Shown here one piece after another: positions 26,085 to 34,405 of a stretch of 64,000 bases of DNA. Below the pieces are notes generated by a model that had not been told where the DNA came from, did no database searches, and worked only from the letters and a program-made list of their open reading frames with translations. The DNA comes from Faecalicatena contorta (GTDB lineage: Bacteria; Bacillota; Clostridia; Lachnospirales; Lachnospiraceae). The translations under genes and the position numbers were made by a program. The stretch covers positions 53,585-117,584 of the forward strand of contig NZ_JAFBIX010000003.1 in the NCBI RefSeq assembly GCF_021531895.1, written 5' to 3'. Position 1 is the first letter of the stretch, and each line of letters starts with the position of its first letter.

Positions 26085-27875
26085 TTACTCTTTATAAATA
26101 GCACCGAAACGACATTTTTCCATACAAGCTCCACATTTTACACACTTATCTGGATTGATGACATGTGGTTCTCTTACTGTACCGGAAATAGCATCATTCG
26201 GACAGGTTCTTGCACACAAAGTACATCCCTTACATTTATCTGCGTCAATCTTATATGTAAGAAGTGCTTTACAAACGCCTGCCGGACATTTCTTATCTAC
26301 AATATGTGCAACATATTCATCTCTAAAGTAACGTAAGGTTGAAAGTACCGGGTTCGGAGCTGTCTGACCGAGAGCACACAGTGAATTTGACTTCAGATGT
26401 GCTGCCAGCTCTTCCAGCTTATCCAGATCTTCCATAGTTCCCTGACCATTGGTAATCTTCTCTAGAATCTCTAACATACGTCTGGTTCCGATACGGCATG
26501 GAGCACATTTTCCGCAAGATTCATCTACTGTGAATTCCAGGAAGAATTTTGCGATATCAACCATACAGGTATCTTCATCCATTACGATCAATCCACCAGA
26601 TCCCATCATTGATCCGATTGCAATCAGGTTATCATAATCGATTGGAACATCGAAGTGTTCTGCCGGAATACATCCGCCGGAAGGTCCTCCGGTCTGTGCT
26701 GCTTTGAACTTCTTACCGTTTGGAATACCTCCGCCGATTTCTTCTACGATCTCGCGAAGTGTTGTTCCCATTGGAATCTCAACAAGACCTGTATTTTTAA
26801 CTTTTCCACCAAGAGCAAATACTTTGGTTCCTTTAGATTTCTCTGTTCCCATGGATGCAAACCAATCCGCACCATTTAAAATGATCTGAGGAATGTTTGC
26901 CAGAGTCTCAACATTGTTCAGAATTGTCGGTTTCTGGAACAGACCCTTTAATGCAGGGAATGGCGGACGTGGACGAGGTTCTCCTCGATTACCTTCAATA
27001 GAAGTCATAAGCGCTGTCTCTTCTCCACACACGAATGCTCCTGCACCAAGACGAAGCTCAATATCAAAATCAAATCCTGTATCAAAAATATTTTTTCCTA
27101 ACAGGCCATATTCTCTTGCCTGTTTAATTGCGATATTTAGACGCTCAACTGCGATCGGATACTCAGCACGTACATAGATATATCCCTGAGATGCTCCGAT
27201 TGCATAGCCGGCAATTGCCATTGCCTCTAATACTACATGCGGATCTCCTTCCAGAACGGAACGATCCATGAATGCACCCGGGTCTCCTTCGTCGGCATTA
27301 CAACAGACATACTTCTGATCTGCAGCATTTGCAGCAGCAAATTTCCATTTCAATCCAGTCGGGAATCCTGCTCCGCCACGTCCGCGAAGTCCGCTGTCCA
27401 GAATGATCTGGATAACCTCTTCCGGTTTCATCGTTGTAAGGACTGTACCAAGAGCTTCATATCCACGGGTTCCAATATATTCTTCAATATTTTCCGGATT
27501 AATAACACCACAGTTACGAAGTGCAACTCTGTGTTGCTTCTTATAGAACTGTGTTTCCTGCAGTGGAAGAATCTCTTCACTGCTCTTTACTGTCTCATCA
27601 TAAAGAAGACGTTTTACAACTCTTCCTTTTAAGAGGTGCTCGGATACAATTTCCGGAATATCTTCTTCCTTTACCATTGCATAAAAAGAGCCTTCCGGAT
27701 ATACAATCATAATTGGACCTAATGCACACAAACCGAAACAACCGGTCTTAACAACACCAACTTCATTCTCTAATCCGTTTTTCTTAATCTCTTCTACAAG
27801 TCTTTCTCTGATCTTCTGGCTGCCTGAGGAAGTACATCCTGTTCCACCACATACCAAAACGTGCGAACGATACAT
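26085..27875 (-). CDS. hndC: Bifurcating hydrogenase, NuoF-like flavoprotein subunit
   Basis: 596 residues. The N-terminal thioredoxin-like 2Fe-2S module is CGGTGCTSSGS with CFGLCALGP. The NAD/FMN-binding NuoF core follows (GLRGRGGAGFPTGLKW near residue 167; CNADEGDPGAFMDR). A 4Fe-4S site is SCGKCAPCRIGTRR, and two C-terminal 4Fe-4S motifs are CKGCTLCARTCP and CVKCGACMEKC. This is the NADH- or NADPH-reactive subunit where flavin-based bifurcation is thought to occur. It lies 15 nt before the start of hndD. Confidence 0.95.
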   Translation of the reverse strand: MYRSHVLVCGGTGCTSSGSQKIRERLVEEIKKNGLENEVGVVKTGCFGLCALGPIMIVYPEGSFYAMVKEEDIPEIVSEHLLKGRVVKRLLYDETVKSSEEILPLQETQFYKKQHRVALRNCGVINPENIEEYIGTRGYEALGTVLTTMKPEEVIQIILDSGLRGRGGAGFPTGLKWKFAAANAADQKYVCCNADEGDPGAFMDRSVLEGDPHVVLEAMAIAGYAIGASQGYIYVRAEYPIAVERLNIAIKQAREYGLLGKNIFDTGFDFDIELRLGAGAFVCGEETALMTSIEGNRGEPRPRPPFPALKGLFQKPTILNNVETLANIPQIILNGADWFASMGTEKSKGTKVFALGGKVKNTGLVEIPMGTTLREIVEEIGGGIPNGKKFKAAQTGGPSGGCIPAEHFDVPIDYDNLIAIGSMMGSGGLIVMDEDTCMVDIAKFFLEFTVDESCGKCAPCRIGTRRMLEILEKITNGQGTMEDLDKLEELAAHLKSNSLCALGQTAPNPVLSTLRYFRDEYVAHIVDKKCPAGVCKALLTYKIDADKCKGCTLCARTCPNDAISGTVREPHVINPDKCVKCGACMEKCRFGAIYKE

Positions 27876-27894
27876 AGACCTATACCTCCTTTAC

Positions 27895-28269
27895 TTATAA
27901 TTGCTGCGCCCCTAATGTGTATTTTGTAACGACCTGTCCCTTCTTCAGATGAAGTTCAAATACCTCCATCGCTTTCTCAGGATTCATCTTCACATAAGTT
28001 ACTTTTTCTTTTCCTGGTTCCAATACTTCAACGATCGGCTCATACTGGCATAATCCAATACATCCTGTCGGAGTCACACTGATCTTATCCGTCAAAAATT
28101 CCTTCTGCACTGCATCTGATAAAGCCGTAAGCACCGGTCTTGCTCCACTTGCAATTCCACAGGTCGCCATACCGACAACGACTCTGGTCTGTGTCTCACT
28201 CTCAGAACGGACACCGACTTTTCCTTGATTTCTTTCTCTTATTGCTTTTAATTCTTCCAGAGATTTCAT
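27895..28269 (-). CDS. hndB: Bifurcating hydrogenase 2Fe-2S subunit
   Basis: A 124-residue thioredoxin-like ferredoxin with GMATCGIASGA and TGCIGLCQYEP carrying the four cluster cysteines. This matches HndB of NADP-reducing hydrogenases. It lies between the ATPase gene and hndC with normal operon spacing. The N-terminal 25 residues (SLEELKAIRERNQGK) are the helical tail usual in this family. Confidence 0.9.
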   Translation of the reverse strand: MKSLEELKAIRERNQGKVGVRSESETQTRVVVGMATCGIASGARPVLTALSDAVQKEFLTDKISVTPTGCIGLCQYEPIVEVLEPGKEKVTYVKMNPEKAMEVFELHLKKGQVVTKYTLGAQQL

Positions 28270-28287
28270 ACCTTTCCTCCCTTTACG

Positions 28288-28845
28288 TCATAATGTTTCT
28301 CCGTCATCCACTTCTGCCTTATTCGTATCCAGATATTCCCGAATAAACTGAGACACTTCAGCATCTTTGAACGACAAGCCGCCTAATATATTCTTCATTT
28401 CCTTTGTATCAAGCACAAATCCTTTACCGTCATATTCATATTTATAATGAAAATCAATTGATTCATTGAATACTATCAATGTATAAATAGTCGAATTAAT
28501 GTCACCCAACGGCATCCTATCAATATGAGACAATCCAAATACTGCCTTTACACAGGTGCCTTCCTGTTCCTTCGAGCAAATCGAAAAGCTTCCCCCGGTA
28601 CTCTCAGCTGCCTGCTTAAAAAATGGAATACCAAGGCCAACTCTACGGGTCGTTCTTGTCGTGTAGAAAGGGTCCGTCACCTTTTTCACTTGCTCCTCAT
28701 TCATTCCACATCCATTATCAGTTACCGATACTTCAAGAATGTCCTTTTCTGTATTTGCTATGACACTAATCTCTATGTAGCTGGCTCCAGCACGCACAGA
28801 GTTTTCTGTAACATCCAGAATATTCAATGCAATTTCTGTCATCAT
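28288..28845 (-). CDS. Stand-alone histidine-kinase-type ATPase inside the hnd operon
   Basis: 185 residues with an HATPase_c fold: N box ILDVTENSVRAGA, G1 DNGCGMNEEQ, F box DPFYTTRTTRR and G2 GLGIPFFK. It lacks a dimerisation/phosphoacceptor domain and any membrane or sensor segment. Genes of this type sit between HndA- and HndB-like genes in several Clostridia. It may act on a partner protein such as the neighbouring sensory modules. It is encoded 2 nt after the HndA gene, so it is likely made in step with the enzyme. Confidence 0.87.
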   Translation of the reverse strand: MMTEIALNILDVTENSVRAGASYIEISVIANTEKDILEVSVTDNGCGMNEEQVKKVTDPFYTTRTTRRVGLGIPFFKQAAESTGGSFSICSKEQEGTCVKAVFGLSHIDRMPLGDINSTIYTLIVFNESIDFHYKYEYDGKGFVLDTKEMKNILGGLSFKDAEVSQFIREYLDTNKAEVDDGETL

Positions 28846-28847
28846 AT

Positions 28848-29342
28848 CTATTCATATTTGGCCAGAATATCATCAATATCATCCACTGTAAGCCGGCCGT
28901 ATACTTCATCATTAACCATCATGACTGGTGCCAGTCCGCAGGCTCCTACACAACGACAGGCATCCAGGGAAAATTTGCCATCTGGAGTACATTCTCCTCC
29001 TACGATTCCCAGTTTTTCCATCAGTTTATTGTAAATATCACCAGAACCTTTTACATAACAAGCTGTACCAAGACAGACAGAAATACGATAACGTCCTTTT
29101 GGGTTCAAGTTAAACTGAGAATAGAATGTGGCAACCCCATAGATCTTCTCTAATGGAATACCCGTTTCATCAGAAATGATTGTCTGAACCTCAATAGGCA
29201 GATATCCATAAATATCCTGAGCCCTTTGCATAATCGGCATCAAGGAACCTTTTTCGTCTTTCAGTTCATGAATCATCTCTAACAGTTCTTTTTTTTGTTC
29301 TTCCGTTCCATTGAACTGAACTGTAGATTTTTTAGAAAGCAT
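28848..29342 (-). CDS. hndA: Bifurcating hydrogenase, NuoE-like 2Fe-2S subunit
   Basis: 164 residues with the NuoE/HydC organisation. A helical N-terminus is followed by a thioredoxin-like domain with cluster cysteines in CLGTACYVKGS and CRCVGACGLAPVM. It is the first gene of the hndA-ATPase-hndB-hndC-hndD operon. An extended -10 (TGCTAGAAT, hexamer 29411-29416) lies about 70 nt upstream. Confidence 0.93.
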   Translation of the reverse strand: MLSKKSTVQFNGTEEQKKELLEMIHELKDEKGSLMPIMQRAQDIYGYLPIEVQTIISDETGIPLEKIYGVATFYSQFNLNPKGRYRISVCLGTACYVKGSGDIYNKLMEKLGIVGGECTPDGKFSLDACRCVGACGLAPVMMVNDEVYGRLTVDDIDDILAKYE

Positions 29343-29410
29343 TCTCTTTTACCTCCCTTAGTTATTGTCAAATTTTGTCGTTTTCACCAGAAAACTCATT
29401 TCATTTTTTC

Positions 29411-29416
29411 ATTCTA
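29411..29416 (-). promoter_or_regulatory. Extended -10 promoter of the hnd operon
   Basis: TAGAAT preceded by TGC (extended -10) on the minus strand. The -35 region is weak, which suits an activated or extended -10 promoter. Confidence 0.5.
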
Positions 29417-29502
29417 GCATACAAATTTTCAAAAATCTATAGCTTTTTCTCATGTAATTTAGTTAATTTTCCGACAGCTTCGTTTGTTATTTCACTATCA
29501 TA

Positions 29503-29520
29503 TTGTTAAAATATTTTCAA
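29503..29520. promoter_or_regulatory. Candidate Rex (redox repressor) operator between divergent hydrogenase operons
   Basis: TTGTTAAAATATTTTCAA matches the Rex consensus TTGTTAANNNNTTAACAA perfectly in the left half and at 5 of 7 positions in the right half. It lies in the 278-bp gap between hndA and the DRTGG/HydS-like operon. Rex responds to the NADH/NAD ratio and controls hydrogenase genes in other Clostridia. Confidence 0.4.
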
Positions 29521-29561
29521 TTTTAAAAACCATTTTTTGTGTATTTTGTACAATTTCATGG

Positions 29562-29590
29562 TTGAATTCATCTTTTTGCAATGCTATACT
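29562..29590 (+). promoter_or_regulatory. Promoter of the plus-strand hydrogenase-linked signalling operon
   Basis: TTGAAT (29562-29567), 17-bp spacer and TATACT (29585-29590), about 30 nt before the first gene. Confidence 0.7.
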
Positions 29591-29620
29591 AAAATAAATC
29601 TATCCATTCGGGAGGTATTT

Positions 29621-29965
29621 ATGACAATCGAAAGAATAAAAACTTTGTTAGATGCGGATGTTCTTTATGGCAATAATTGTCTGGACAGTGAAGTACATTA
29701 TGCTTTCTCATCCGATATGATGAGTGATGTCCTTGCCTACGCCGATGAACACTCCGCCTTAATTACTGGTCTGTGTAATCCACAGGTCGTACGGACCGCC
29801 GAGATGCTTGACATTGTCTGTATTATATTTGTAAGAAATAAAATCCCAGACTCCAACATTCTGACTCTGGCAGAAGAAAAAGGGATTGTCATACTCTGTA
29901 CACGCCACGATATGTTCACATCATGTGGCATACTATACAGCAATGGATTACTTGGAGGTGTATAA
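29621..29965 (+). CDS. DRTGG-domain-like protein 1
   Basis: 114 residues starting at ATG 29621 after GGGAGG. The chain alternates short strands and helices (MLDIVCIIFVRNKIPD, then ILTLAEEKGIVILCT), the pattern of DRTGG domains found next to phosphotransacetylase and HPr kinase folds. It carries no catalytic motif. Together with the second DRTGG-like protein (31788-32120) it brackets the ATPase and hydrogenase-like genes. It is probably a ligand-binding or protein-binding module of the signalling complex. Confidence 0.75.
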   Translation: MTIERIKTLLDADVLYGNNCLDSEVHYAFSSDMMSDVLAYADEHSALITGLCNPQVVRTAEMLDIVCIIFVRNKIPDSNILTLAEEKGIVILCTRHDMFTSCGILYSNGLLGGV

Positions 29966-29969
29966 CTTC

Positions 29970-30392
29970 ATGTGTGAAAAACTTGTATTTAATTACGTTA
30001 TCTCTGGAGATGACTTCACACGCGCCGGGGAAGCCAGCAGTGATGTAAAAAACAAACTAAAAGTGATGGGAATCGACAATAATGTGATACGCAAGGTCGC
30101 AATTGCTATGTATGAAGGTGAGATCAACATGGTCATTCATGCCAATGGCGGCACGATCAAGGTCGAGATCGCACCAGATAATATTCGCATGATCCTTGCA
30201 GATGTTGGCCCAGGGATTGCGGATATTGATAAAGCAATGGAACAGGGATATTCCACTGCACCGGAAGAGGTTCGCGCTCTTGGCTTCGGTGCTGGAATGG
30301 GGCTCCCCAACATGAAGAAATACTCAGATTACATGAACATTGACTCAACGATAGGAGTAGGCACTACAGTCACCATGGATGTGCATTTTTAA
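29970..30392 (+). CDS. Anti-sigma-factor-type ATPase (RsbW-like)
   Basis: 140 residues from ATG 29970, preceded by TTGGAGGTG at 29953-29960, 9 nt ahead. The HATPase fold is compact: AIAMYEGEINMVIHANGG is the N box, LADVGPGIADI the G1 box, and GFGAGMGLPNMK the glycine-rich lid. RsbW-family proteins bind and phosphorylate partner switches. Here the partners may be the DRTGG-like proteins or the hydrogenase-like sensor. It starts 4 nt after the preceding gene. Confidence 0.85.
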   Translation: MCEKLVFNYVISGDDFTRAGEASSDVKNKLKVMGIDNNVIRKVAIAMYEGEINMVIHANGGTIKVEIAPDNIRMILADVGPGIADIDKAMEQGYSTAPEEVRALGFGAGMGLPNMKKYSDYMNIDSTIGVGTTVTMDVHF

Positions 30393-30411
30393 ACTGTAGG
30401 GAGGGAAACTT

Positions 30412-31785
30412 TTGAACAAATTCATTAATTCTGTACAACTGGATAAAAAAGCCTGCACAGGGTGTATCAACTGCATTAAATACTGTCCTACCCAAGCCAT
30501 ACGCGTACAGAATGGGAAGGCAAAGATCAACCCGAAATTTTGCGTAGATTGCGGCCGTTGCCTCAGGTATTGTCCACATCACGCAAAAGTGGCAATCTAT
30601 GATTCCGTTGACGAAATCAAAAAATACAAATATACGGTTGCTCTACCAGCACCTTCACTCTACTCACAATTTAATAATCTTAAGAACATTGATATCGTGC
30701 TAAATGCCTTGCTTTCCATGGGCTTTGATGATGTTTTTGAGGTCAGCGCTGCCGCCGAACTTGTCTCTGAAGCTTCTCACGCATATATTCAGGAACATAT
30801 TGATGAAGCACCTTTCATCAGCACCGCATGCCCTACCATTGTAAGAATCATTCGTGTGAAATTCCCAACGCTGATTCCAAGACTTCTCCCATTAAAGCCA
30901 CCCGTAGAGGTCGCTGCAGAAATTGCACGAAAAAGAGCTATAGAAAATACAGGTCTGAACTCGGAAGATATTGGCATTTTCTTTATCTCTCCATGCCCAT
31001 CAAAAGTAACTTATGTAAAATCGCCTTTGGGTATTGAGAAAAGCGAAATCGATAAAGTCCTTGCAATAAAAGAAGTATATCCTATTTTACTGGAGCACAT
31101 GACACACGATGAATCTAGGTTAAAGCCCCTGTCTGAGTCTGGGCGGATCGGAATCGGCTGGAGCAACGCAGGTGGCGAATCCAGTGGATTGCTTACCGAC
31201 AATTATCTGGCCTGCGATGGTATCATGAGTGCTTTAAGAGTATTAAGTGATCTGGAAGACGAAAAATTCCACGATCTTAAATTTGTAGAATTAAATGCAT
31301 GTAACGGTGGATGCGTGGGCGGTTCTCTGACCGTTGAAAATCCCTACATCGCTACTGCAAAATCCAAGAAGTTACATAGGAATCTCCCAGTTTCAAGATC
31401 CCATATCAAGGATTTTGATGAACTTGATTACCACTGGTCTACCTACGTTGAATATGAACCTGTATTCCGCTTGGGCAAGTCTTTCCGCGAAAGTTTTGAA
31501 ATGATGGGATTAATCGAAGAATTGACAGAGCAGCTCCCCGGTCTTGACTGTGGCTCCTGCGGTGCACCGACATGCCGCGCACTGGCAGAAGATATCGTAC
31601 GGGGAAATGCAACGAAAAATGACTGTATCTATTCTTTCCACGAATATATCGGCACTTTATCAAAAGACATCTCTTCTATGATGTCTTCTCTGGAGAAAAG
31701 CGCTGATAAAGATGAAGATACCATGCGTATGCTAAAGGATTATATACTAAAACTGACATCCGAAATCGAGAAAAAGGAGCAATGA
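30412..31785 (+). CDS. Putative sensory [FeFe]-hydrogenase-like iron-sulfur protein (HydS-like)
   Basis: 457 residues, TTG start after GGGAGGG. Two N-terminal 4Fe-4S motifs (CTGCINCIKYCP; CVDCGRCLRYCP) precede an H-cluster domain with degenerate motifs: L1 STACPTIVR, L2 SPCPSKVTY and L3 ACNGGCVGGS. In L1 the proton-transfer Cys of TSCxP enzymes is Ala while the ligand Cys remains. In L2 the usual KK is absent. Near residue 384 is CGSCGAPTCRALA, another Fe-S binding unit, followed by a helical tail. There is no PAS domain, unlike the protein at 22132-23844. Its neighbours are an anti-sigma-type ATPase and DRTGG-like proteins. I infer a sensor, not a working hydrogenase. Confidence 0.85.
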   Translation: MNKFINSVQLDKKACTGCINCIKYCPTQAIRVQNGKAKINPKFCVDCGRCLRYCPHHAKVAIYDSVDEIKKYKYTVALPAPSLYSQFNNLKNIDIVLNALLSMGFDDVFEVSAAAELVSEASHAYIQEHIDEAPFISTACPTIVRIIRVKFPTLIPRLLPLKPPVEVAAEIARKRAIENTGLNSEDIGIFFISPCPSKVTYVKSPLGIEKSEIDKVLAIKEVYPILLEHMTHDESRLKPLSESGRIGIGWSNAGGESSGLLTDNYLACDGIMSALRVLSDLEDEKFHDLKFVELNACNGGCVGGSLTVENPYIATAKSKKLHRNLPVSRSHIKDFDELDYHWSTYVEYEPVFRLGKSFRESFEMMGLIEELTEQLPGLDCGSCGAPTCRALAEDIVRGNATKNDCIYSFHEYIGTLSKDISSMMSSLEKSADKDEDTMRMLKDYILKLTSEIEKKEQ

Positions 31786-31787
31786 TT

Positions 31788-32120
31788 ATGAAAACTATTC
31801 AGTCACTGATCGACTCAGGAATCTTCACACTTAGTACAGTTGGAGATTCTTCCAGAACAATATCCAAAATATTTTGCTGTGATCTTCTGAGCATTGCCAT
31901 GAGTAAGGCACCTGCTGAAAGTGCATGGGTCACTGTCATGGGAAATAAAAATACAATTGCTGTTGCTTCTCTGACCGACGTTTCCTGTATTATACTGGCA
32001 GAAGGAATTACTTTTTCCGAAGAAGACCTTTCCTGTGCTGAAAAAGAGGGAATTACCGTCTTTTCAACTGATCTTCCCATCTTTGATGCCGCACTAAAAT
32101 TGCAGGAGTTATTACTATGA
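31788..32120 (+). CDS. DRTGG-domain-like protein 2
   Basis: 110 residues from ATG 31788, which lies 8 nt after GGAG. Another ATG at 31782 overlaps the preceding stop (ATGA) but is only 2 nt from the box. The fold pattern (NTIAVASLTDVSCIILAEGI, CAEKEGITVFSTD) parallels DRTGG-like protein 1, suggesting duplication within the operon. No catalytic residues are recognisable. Confidence 0.75.
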   Translation: MKTIQSLIDSGIFTLSTVGDSSRTISKIFCCDLLSIAMSKAPAESAWVTVMGNKNTIAVASLTDVSCIILAEGITFSEEDLSCAEKEGITVFSTDLPIFDAALKLQELLL

Positions 32121-32839
32121 TGTCCCTGTACTACGATCTGCACTTGCATTCTTGTCTGTCTCCCTGTGGTGATGATGACATGACACCCGCCAATCTTGTA
32201 GGCATGGCTTCTGTCAAGGGACTCGACGTAATCGCATTGACAGATCATAATTCATGCAAAAATTGTCCTGCTGCAATGAAACATGGGGAAGAATATGGCG
32301 TAATCGTGATCCCCGGAATGGAACTTACTACTGCCGAAGAGGTTCATGTTGTCTGCCTGTTTCCGGATCTGGAAAGTGCAATGTCCTTTGACGCATATAT
32401 CTACGAACATATTCTTCCAATTAAAAACCGAGAAAATATATTCGGGAAACAACAGATCATGAATGAATTCGATCAAGTCATCGGACAAGTTGACCGGCTT
32501 CTGATCAGCGCTACTGACATATCTTTTGATCATGTATTCTCATTGGTAGAATCCTATCATGGAATTGCATATCCCGCTCACATTGATAAATCTACAACGA
32601 GCTTGCTGTCAAATCTCGGCTTTGTTCCTCCAGACAGCACATTTTCCTGTGCAGAAATTAACAATTTTGACCATCTCCATCGCATACAAAAAGAGCATCC
32701 CTACTTTTTAAATTGTAACATGATCAGTAGTTCCGATGCTCATTATCTTATAGATATCAATGAACCTTATTATCAGATTCATTCAGAATCCCGCAAGATT
32801 CCTCATATATTGAATAGTCTTATTCACCGGAATAATTAA
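32117..32839 (+). CDS. PHP-domain metal-dependent phosphoesterase
   Basis: 240 residues. Metal ligands of the PHP fold are visible: DLHLHS near residue 7, ALTDHNS near residue 40, GMELTT near residue 75, PAHIDK near residue 155 and SSDAH near the end. The TrpH-type relatives hydrolyse nucleotides or phosphoesters. It starts within the stop region of DRTGG-like protein 2, so it belongs to the same operon. Its last codons lie inside a 29-bp palindrome shared with the convergent peptidase gene. Confidence 0.88.
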   Translation: MMSLYYDLHLHSCLSPCGDDDMTPANLVGMASVKGLDVIALTDHNSCKNCPAAMKHGEEYGVIVIPGMELTTAEEVHVVCLFPDLESAMSFDAYIYEHILPIKNRENIFGKQQIMNEFDQVIGQVDRLLISATDISFDHVFSLVESYHGIAYPAHIDKSTTSLLSNLGFVPPDSTFSCAEINNFDHLHRIQKEHPYFLNCNMISSSDAHYLIDINEPYYQIHSESRKIPHILNSLIHRNN

Positions 32840-33581
32840 TTCCGGTGAATCTTATCCTTTGACCTTGTTCACAGATCTGCGTAATCTCCCCATCTTGTAT
32901 CAGGTAAGCTTCCCCGTATATTGTCGTATTGTCGTCCTCACACAACACATAACTTCCATCTACCAGTGCATAAAATCTATTTCCCATACTGTCAGGACAG
33001 GTAATATCTTCTATTATCCGCTTTCCATCCAGCATATGTTCTCTAACTTCCTGATAATGAGGCAAAATCATCAGTTCTGTTAACCCCAGTCCTTCCATAT
33101 ATCTCTGATACTCTGGATCTTCTGATTCTCCTTCCAACTCCGGCTGTGCATATACGATTCTGGCACAATTCATACTTCCGGCACTGATTCCCATAACAAT
33201 TCCCGAAAATCCACAGAGTAATTCTTTTAACCCCAATTCTCTAAAGAATGCATTTTGTGTTGGAACATGACCGCCTCCTAAGATCAATATATCACTCTCC
33301 TGGATCAGCCACTGGATATCCTGTGCATTCCTGCTGTCACACACCGCAATATCTGCAAGGGACAGCCCTGCATATTCAAATGCCATTCCAAAAGTATCGC
33401 ACATCTCATCATTCATCTCATAATTTTCAGGGTCTGCACTGATAATCAGACACTGCGAATTCTCGTTCCATCCATCAGACAGATTCTTTACAAATTCATT
33501 TTCCTCATTCCATTGACACGGAATATCTATCCCTTCCTGTTCACACGGACAACAGGGACTGCTTGTCAAAAATACTCTCAT
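32820..33581 (-). CDS. Peptidase E-like protein (family S51)
   Basis: 253 residues. The nucleophile-elbow motif GISAGSMNCA (near residue 128) holds the catalytic Ser, GGGHVPTQNAFF precedes it, and ILPHYQE carries the probable His. S51 enzymes cleave N-terminal Asp dipeptides or act on cyanophycin-type peptides. An N-terminal CCPCEQEG is unusual and may be a metal or redox site, or of no consequence. Encoded 18 nt after yaaA. Confidence 0.85.
   Translation of the reverse strand: MRVFLTSSPCCPCEQEGIDIPCQWNEENEFVKNLSDGWNENSQCLIISADPENYEMNDEMCDTFGMAFEYAGLSLADIAVCDSRNAQDIQWLIQESDILILGGGHVPTQNAFFRELGLKELLCGFSGIVMGISAGSMNCARIVYAQPELEGESEDPEYQRYMEGLGLTELMILPHYQEVREHMLDGKRIIEDITCPDSMGNRFYALVDGSYVLCEDDNTTIYGEAYLIQDGEITQICEQGQRIRFTGINYSGE
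32822..32850. terminator. Palindrome containing both convergent stop codons (bidirectional terminator candidate)
   Basis: ATTCACCGGAAT pairs with ATTCCGGTGAAT around a short AATTA centre. The stop codons of the PHP gene (plus) and the peptidase gene (minus) both lie in it, and the coding ends overlap by 20 nt. There is no long T run, so it may stabilise 3' ends rather than terminate strongly. Confidence 0.6.
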
Positions 33582-33599
33582 AATAATCTTCTCCGCTTA

Positions 33600-34337
33600 T
33601 TATCTAATAAATACCATCTTATGTTCATCAGAATATTCTTCTGTAAAATGATAATCAAGCCTGTCAAAAGTACTCATATCTTCTACACATTCTATCTGAT
33701 GTTCCGCCATAAAACGCACCATCTCACCTCTTGCCATCTTGGCATACGTTCCTTTTTCCTTCACCTTGCCGCCAATCAGTTCCCCAAACACAATTTCAAT
33801 CATAGAAACATTTTCCGGCAAATAACGACTTATGCATTTGCTGTATTCTTTGGAAGCCAGATTTATAACCACATCCGTTCCTTCACAGACTTTTCTGGCA
33901 ATCTTATCTCCCCAGAATTCATATAGATTGTACGGTTCTTTCTGAAATCTTGCCTGCATCTCCAGGCGATATGGAACCACTCCATCTAATGGATTTAAGA
34001 CACCATAAAATCCCGACAAAATTCTCAAATGTTCTTCCAGATAATCCCATGAAGTCTGATCCAGTACGGCAGGTGCCATATATTGATATTGAATTCCCTC
34101 GTATGCAAGAATTGCCGGAGTCAGGTATGTATCCAGTTTCATATTCTGAAAACGTTCATAATTCAAAGAAGCAATCTTATCATTGCAATTCCAAAGTTCT
34201 TTCGCTTCCTGATAAGATAAACTCTGTATCACATTTCGCAGATACTCTGTCTCTTCCATGAAGCACGGTATTCGGCTTACTGCTATAGAATCATTGTCTA
34301 TTACCATTTTTTTTGCCGGTGATATTATAATCTTCAT
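33600..34337 (-). CDS. yaaA: Peroxide stress protein YaaA family
   Basis: 245 residues with the family start MKIIISPAKKM and conserved YQYMAPAVLD, FYGVLNPLDGVVPYRLEM, NLASKEYSK and the C-terminal MARGEMVRFM. E. coli YaaA lowers free iron and limits oxidative damage by a DNA-binding fold. In this strict anaerobe-like genome a similar role is plausible. It lies between an uncharacterised gene and the peptidase E gene. Confidence 0.93.
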   Translation of the reverse strand: MKIIISPAKKMVIDNDSIAVSRIPCFMEETEYLRNVIQSLSYQEAKELWNCNDKIASLNYERFQNMKLDTYLTPAILAYEGIQYQYMAPAVLDQTSWDYLEEHLRILSGFYGVLNPLDGVVPYRLEMQARFQKEPYNLYEFWGDKIARKVCEGTDVVINLASKEYSKCISRYLPENVSMIEIVFGELIGGKVKEKGTYAKMARGEMVRFMAEHQIECVEDMSTFDRLDYHFTEEYSDEHKMVFIR

Positions 34338-34405
34338 AGTATCCTCCTCTGCTTTCCATGATTATTATACATATTTTTCTCTCAAAAGTCATTTTATTTC
34401 ATCCA

